Below, in pieces: positions 60,457-64,000 of a stretch of DNA of 64,000 bases (positions are counted from its first letter, which is position 1; each line of letters begins with the position of its first letter). Made by a program: the position numbers and the translations under genes. Under the pieces are notes generated by a model, which saw only the letters and a list, made by a program, of their open reading frames with translations, searched no databases and was not told the origin of the DNA. Source of the stretch: Rhabdophis nuchalis (taxonomy: Eukaryota > Chordata > Lepidosauria > Squamata > Natricidae); contig CM077646.1 of assembly GCA_039707465.1 (NCBI GenBank), positions 83,290,715 through 83,354,714 on the forward strand. The letters are read 5' to 3'.

Positions 60457-60463
60457 CCTCTTC
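60338..60463 (-). CDS. IARS1: IARS1 exon 2 (start codon, residues 1-39)
   Basis: Acceptor AG at 60465-60464, donor GTAAGA from 60337. The ATG is at 60456-60454, preceded by GAAGAGG, which puts A at -3 (good Kozak context). It encodes [18 protein letters not shown] and continues through a [11 protein letters not shown] segment typical of the animal IleRS N-terminus. It ends with the first two bases of an Arg codon (R40). Confidence 0.98.
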   Translation of the reverse strand, partial: EEDDSASPREHQLSRGRRENIAALEHTKLLSRMSQAVKKQT

Positions 60464-61268
60464 CTACCCAAAAGAAAGCAGTACTCAAAAAGTTAAAATA
60501 TCTCTATATAATTTTTGCATGTCAAGTAAATTGACAATAATTCAGATGTGCATTTAAAACTGCTACATCACAATATAACATGTCTAGTCAGAAATAAGTC
60601 CTACTACATATGGAATTAATTATTGACTGTTTGCTTAATTATCTTTCTCCTTAATGTTTAGGACTGCAATTCCCAAAGTGGGCAAAATGAGCTAATATAC
60701 AACTGGCAATTAATATTAAATATTAATATTATTAAATGGTTAAATATTATAAGCAAAAAAATGTGAGTACTTAAGACAACAATGCTGTGTTAACAGTATG
60801 TTACAGGAACTGTGCTGGCAATCTTTTTGCAGGTACTGTAATACAAAGCCAGCATTATTCATTGTAAATATGTACCATTGCATTCAGAATCTGTACTTGT
60901 TATGAATGAACAAGTGTAGTGTCACATGCTGAATGTTACTCCAACTTGTGTTGCCTAGGAACTTGGCTTGCCTACATGCAATGCTGTGCCCATCTAATGA
61001 TTCTATGAAGCTCTAGAGCTTCACCCACATGTTGCTAGATACTAAAATAATTTACCACCATTTAGCACCAATGTGTTCAGGTCTTCCCCCAAATGAATGC
61101 TCAAGCCGTTCACCAGTTTTTTAACATGATAACACATGCTGAAAATTAGCTAGGTCCATCCACTTCTACATGATTCCACCCCCACGCCCCCAACAAAAAA
61201 CAAGTCCAGGCATTAGCTGCACATTTTAGTACTAAATAAAACCAGGAAATCTGGACATTTTGTATATG
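60464..61268. other. intron 1 segment, nothing recognised
   Basis: AT-rich sequence without named repeats. Confidence 0.45.
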
Positions 61269-61273
61269 GGTGT

Positions 61274-61402
61274 GGTATGTATGTATGTATGTATGTACGT
61301 ACGTACGCACATACATATATATATGTTAGTTTTATGAGCTGATCAATAAATTAAATTAGAGAGAGATTTATTTAATTTATTGATCAGCTCATAAAACTAA
61401 GC
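61274..61402. repeat. (TGTA)n and short palindrome of the ribozyme-repeat tail
   Basis: TGTA/CGTA units at 61276-61310. Then the tail 'gttagttttatgagctgatc' (minus) and its inverted partner 'gatcagctcataaaactaag' (plus) face each other across ~20 bases; the tRNA and ribozyme parts are missing. Confidence 0.7.
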
Positions 61403-61429
61403 TCATAACTATATATATAATTGTTCCAC

Positions 61430-61724
61430 AACATCCCAATTAAGGGAGGAGACATACTGTTTCCTTTTCTGCCTTTCAGCTCATCACCAGAGACTGTCTA
61501 GACAGAAAGCCATGAGTTCTGTTGTGTGAATTTTTTAATATGTGTGTTAGTTTTATGAGCTGATGAATAAATAAATCAGACAGACTAGTATAGATCTATT
61601 TCGAGCTTTTTAGCTCTCATCAGCTAGCCATACCCTTACTGGGATTCGAACTAGTCTGTCTGGTTTACTATTACTGGGATACTAGTCTCTCTGATTTATT
61701 TATTGATCAGCTCATAAAACTAAC

Positions 61725-61760
<36 letters not shown>
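61430..61760 (-). repeat. tRNA-like / hammerhead repeat, copy G, with monomer junction
   Basis: Minus strand order: box B-like GTTCGAATCCC, hammerhead (61629-61583), tail, then without a break the 5' domain of a next monomer (61550-61430). An extra plus-oriented tail at about 61664-61715 starts with CTAGTC, i.e. at the predicted cleavage point. (AC)n follows. Confidence 0.72.
61583..61629 (-). ncRNA. hammerhead ribozyme candidate, copy G
   Basis: Minus strand: GGCTAG, CTGATGA, GAGCT/AGCTC with AAAA loop, GAA, ATA-GATC-TAT, cleavage base A (AUA triplet), CTAGTC. Core intact; AUA is permitted by the NUH rule but usually slower than AUC. Confidence 0.7.
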
Positions 61761-61762
<2 letters not shown>

Positions 61763-61764
61763 CT

Positions 61765-62739
61765 CAAACTAGAATTCCAAGCCTGTCACTTGACAGAAAT
61801 TGGAAGCAAAAGCTGACTTCATATTCCAACTTCTTAGAAAACAAATAAACCAAGGATTCAAGGTGAATGTCAAGCGTATCACAAACCAGCAATGGAAATT
61901 TCCTGTTTCATTTAATCAGTTTTTAACTAAGACCATCAGCAGGAGAAAGACCAAACAGATTGAATTGTTTGGCATGCCAAAGCACACTTGCAAGGGCTTT
62001 AGCGCTGCACACCAAAGCAAATACGATGCAGATGTTCTTCTCACAGCACTCCTTCATTACAGTTTTTAGATATACTGGTTTGATCTCAAATATCCCTATA
62101 TTGCTTACGGCAAGGATTTTCCCTTCCTGAAAAAAAGCAAACTAAACACACACATGCACAGCTCTTAAGTGATTCACTGCTCTTGCCGCAGTAAGGAACC
62201 GCACCTGTAGCAGAAAAGCAATGTAACAATGACCGGGCTATAGAGGCTGCTAAAATATCAGACTCCATGCATATGCCAGAGTATTTATTTTTGGCCCATT
62301 TCTACCAACTGAAACACTGCACTGAGACAACAGTATTCAGGAACCACAGGGCACATTTTAAATATAATAAATATCAATGCAATGCGATGCAATGCAAAAT
62401 AAGTTCAGAGGTAATTATTTTGTACGTCTTTTAGCGGACTATTTAACAGGACATGTTGTGTATGGGCTTGGATGAGCCATGTATCCATTAACCCTTGCGA
62501 CACTTTTGTCCGATCTGATGCGTCAGAATTTAATTCCCACAATTTTCAATCTGCACGATTCTAGAGTTAGGAGTCTATTGAAGGTTATTGTTGTATTGGA
62601 TTCTCAAGAAGGAATGTACATTTCAGCTCTTCTTCAAAGCCGTATAAAGGAGTGCTCGAATTTTTCTACAAACTCCGGAGCCAGCGCCCCGTAATACAAT
62701 CCTCATGATCAGCAGTTCTTAACCTACCTTTCGACAAGC
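61765..62739. other. intron 1 segment with two unexplained frames
   Basis: Frames of 89 codons (61800-62069, plus) and 71 codons (62479-62694, plus) show no family that I recognise and have no promoter or splice context. The interval may hold old repeat remnants. I do not call a gene. Confidence 0.35.
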
Positions 62740-63190
62740 GGTTTTCCTAACAGAAGACACAAAATAAAGAAAACCGCCGCCGCCGCCCACTCTTTTTCCC
62801 CGCCCACGCCCACTCCTCTCTTTCGGCTTCTCCCAAGCGCTCCTCCAGTTAAGACACCGATGGCCTCACCTGCTTCTAGGCCCAGCAGCTGCAGCCTGCG
62901 ACCGGCTAGAAATGATGCAACTCCAGAGCAAGCGAAAGCATGACAGGAAGTCGAGAAAGAACTCCACCACCTATCCACTCGCGGCTGCTCCGATCTCTCC
63001 CATCATAGGCTGCAAATAAGGCGGCCCCGGATTGGGTAGGGCAGTCCGTCCCCGAGCAACTGTTAACTCCTCTCAGCCAGGAGGAGGAGGACATCGAACG
63101 GCGGCTCGCACCCGAAAGGCGTCGCCTGCTCCTTCCGTTTTGCTCGCCGGGTTTGCGTTGAAGAGGATGCGCGGAGCGGGCTGAGTTAGC
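62740..63190 (-). promoter_or_regulatory. CpG-rich promoter region of IARS1
   Basis: This block is rich in CG dinucleotides, unlike the AT-rich surroundings. It includes a run of GCC repeats near 62774-62790 and many CGs at 62970-63180. A CCAAT box in minus-strand orientation lies at 63035-63031 and an ETS-like ACTTCCTGT on the minus strand near 62945. No TATA box is evident. The composition fits a housekeeping CpG-island promoter. The exact start site cannot be read from sequence. Confidence 0.7.
62870..62985 (-). other. IARS1: probable non-coding first exon of IARS1
   Basis: Exon 2 has an acceptor only 7 bases before the ATG, so an upstream 5'UTR exon must exist. On the minus strand a strong donor (GAAGCAG then GTGAGG) falls at 62870/62869 at the edge of the CpG-rich block. 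The exon 3' end is therefore supported. The 5' end (transcription start) is a guess from the CpG-rich context and is not visible as a sequence signal. Confidence 0.55.
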
Positions 63191-63242
63191 GGGTAGAATA
63201 TGGTCAATGGAACGTGGAGACATTCCGAACGTTCGGTTACGT

Positions 63243-63372
63243 CAGGGGTCTGCAAAGTCGGCTCTTTTAAGACTGGTGGACTTCAACTCCCAGAATTCCC
63301 CAGCCAGCTGGCTGGGGAACTCTGGGAGTTGAAGTCCACCAGTCTTAAAAGAGCCGACTTTGCAGACCCCTG
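63243..63372. mobile_element. palindromic hAT-like MITE with perfect target duplication (130 bp)
   Basis: Ends CAGGGGTCTGCAAAG / CTTTGCAGACCCCTG. Identical 8-bp flanks GGTTACGT at 63235-63242 and 63373-63380. It is just upstream of the CpG-rich IARS1 promoter and is the best preserved copy in the window. Confidence 0.92.
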
Positions 63373-63404
63373 GGTTACGTCATTTGACAATCCTGATTTT
63401 TTTG

Positions 63405-63570
63405 TCCGGATTTTTATTTTATTTTATTTTATTTAGCTCGTTTGTCAAACATGTATAAGACAGCAGGTATAAGCATAAACATGAACATGAACAAAGGAAA
63501 TGAATACAAATAAATGTAGACAGTAGGACAGAGACGGTAGGCATGCGGGGGTGCTTATGCACGCCCCCTT
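63405..63570 (-). repeat. LINE-like 3' fragment with (ATTTT)n
   Basis: (ATTTT)n, 'ctcgtttgtcaaacatgtat', 'gacagtaggacagagacggt' and 'tgcttatgcacgcccccttt'. I take it for a common squamate interspersed sequence; exact family not known. Confidence 0.5.
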
Positions 63571-63664
63571 TATTATGTTTTATTAATTTTATATATTATA
63601 TGGACTAGTAAATTCTGAGATCTATCCCAAATGCCCCCAAGAGAGGGAAAAAATCATATTTGCA

Positions 63665-64000
63665 GGTTGCCAGAGAAGCCTCTGTTGCTTTAGTGACACG
63701 TTGATGTTACCACGACACTGAAAAAAGTGACCCATAGCCATTTTTCACACTTACACCATCTGTGTGATGACGTGATCAGAATTCAGATATTTGGCAACTG
63801 ATTCACCTTAATGGTGGCGGTGGTGTCCCAGGGTCATGTATTTTGTGACCTGACAAACTCAATGGGAAATTCAGATTCACTTAACATCCTTACTACTAAC
63901 TTCACTTCACTTAATTGGCAAGAAAGATTGTAAAAGGGGGCAAAATTCACTTAAAATGTTTCACTTAGCAACAGAAATTTTGGGCTCATTTGTGGTCGTA
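63665..64000 (-). repeat. squamate interspersed repeat (TACGACC family), runs off window
   Basis: Reverse complement of the 3415 family: 'cacttagcaacagaaatttt' + 'gggctcatttgtggtcgta' at the right end equals the family's start 'tacgaccacaattgagccc'. Continues past 64000. Confidence 0.7.

Noticed and set aside
61800..62069. Possible small gene of 89 codons in IARS1 intron 1
   Set aside because: Basic residues and a plausible length, but no similarity that I can name, no Kozak context of note and no conserved motif.
7524..62869. An H/ACA snoRNA in an intron (I recall that human IARS1 hosts SNORA84)
   Set aside because: I could not find a convincing two-hairpin H/ACA structure by eye; a covariance-model scan of the introns would settle it.
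62986..64000. A divergently transcribed neighbour gene sharing the CpG-rich promoter
   Set aside because: No exon, splice site or conserved frame was seen on the plus strand between the promoter and the window end; only repeats.

Overview
The window is vertebrate nuclear DNA, most likely from a squamate reptile and plausibly a snake. It holds one recognisable protein-coding gene, IARS1 (cytoplasmic isoleucyl-tRNA synthetase), on the minus strand, split into many short exons. The introns are filled with repeats typical of squamates: CR1 and L2-like LINE 3' ends, BovB, L1 ORF2 tails, tRNA-derived SINEs, hAT and Tigger-like DNA transposons, Helitrons and long microsatellites.

Gene layout. The CpG-rich promoter and probable non-coding exon 1 lie near 62.75-63.2 kb. 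The start codon is at 60456-60454 in exon 2. Twenty-five coding exons run leftwards to 2032. They join in frame with no stop and give residues 1 to about 932, compared with about 1262 for the human protein, so the last ~330 residues lie beyond the left edge. The HIGH-type motif, the CP1 editing domain, the KMSKR loop and the anticodon-binding helical domain are all present. Three of the 25 introns begin with GC instead of GT.

Repeats. Several insertions are sharply delimited by target-site duplications: a young internally deleted endogenous retrovirus (43022-44557), hAT-type elements (6084-6622, 34937-35524, 37434-38516, 47706-48236, 55325-57357), small palindromic hAT-like MITEs (7694, 11618, 45184, 63243), a Tigger-like element (8341-8818) and two Helitron-like elements (25200-26412, about 36390-36748). 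Nesting is common: the retrovirus sits inside a LINE, a CR1 copy inside a hAT, and an L1 tail with ribozyme repeats inside another hAT.

Most interesting signal. A repeat family at about 3922-4215, 4670-4925, 48503-48745, 56160-56865 and 61430-61760 joins a tRNA-like module (pol III box B, box A-like sequence) to what reads as a complete type I hammerhead ribozyme. The core has the CTGATGA box, a 5-bp stem II, the GAA box, a very short stem III, an AUC or AUA cleavage triplet and a 6-bp stem I. One copy shows a compensatory base-pair change in stem I. Copies occur as a tandem dimer (period 328 bp) and as head-to-head palindromes, and the same monomer-to-monomer junction recurs at separate loci. 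This resembles retrozymes or hammerhead-bearing SINEs.

All calls were made by eye. Repeat boundaries are approximate unless a target-site duplication is quoted.
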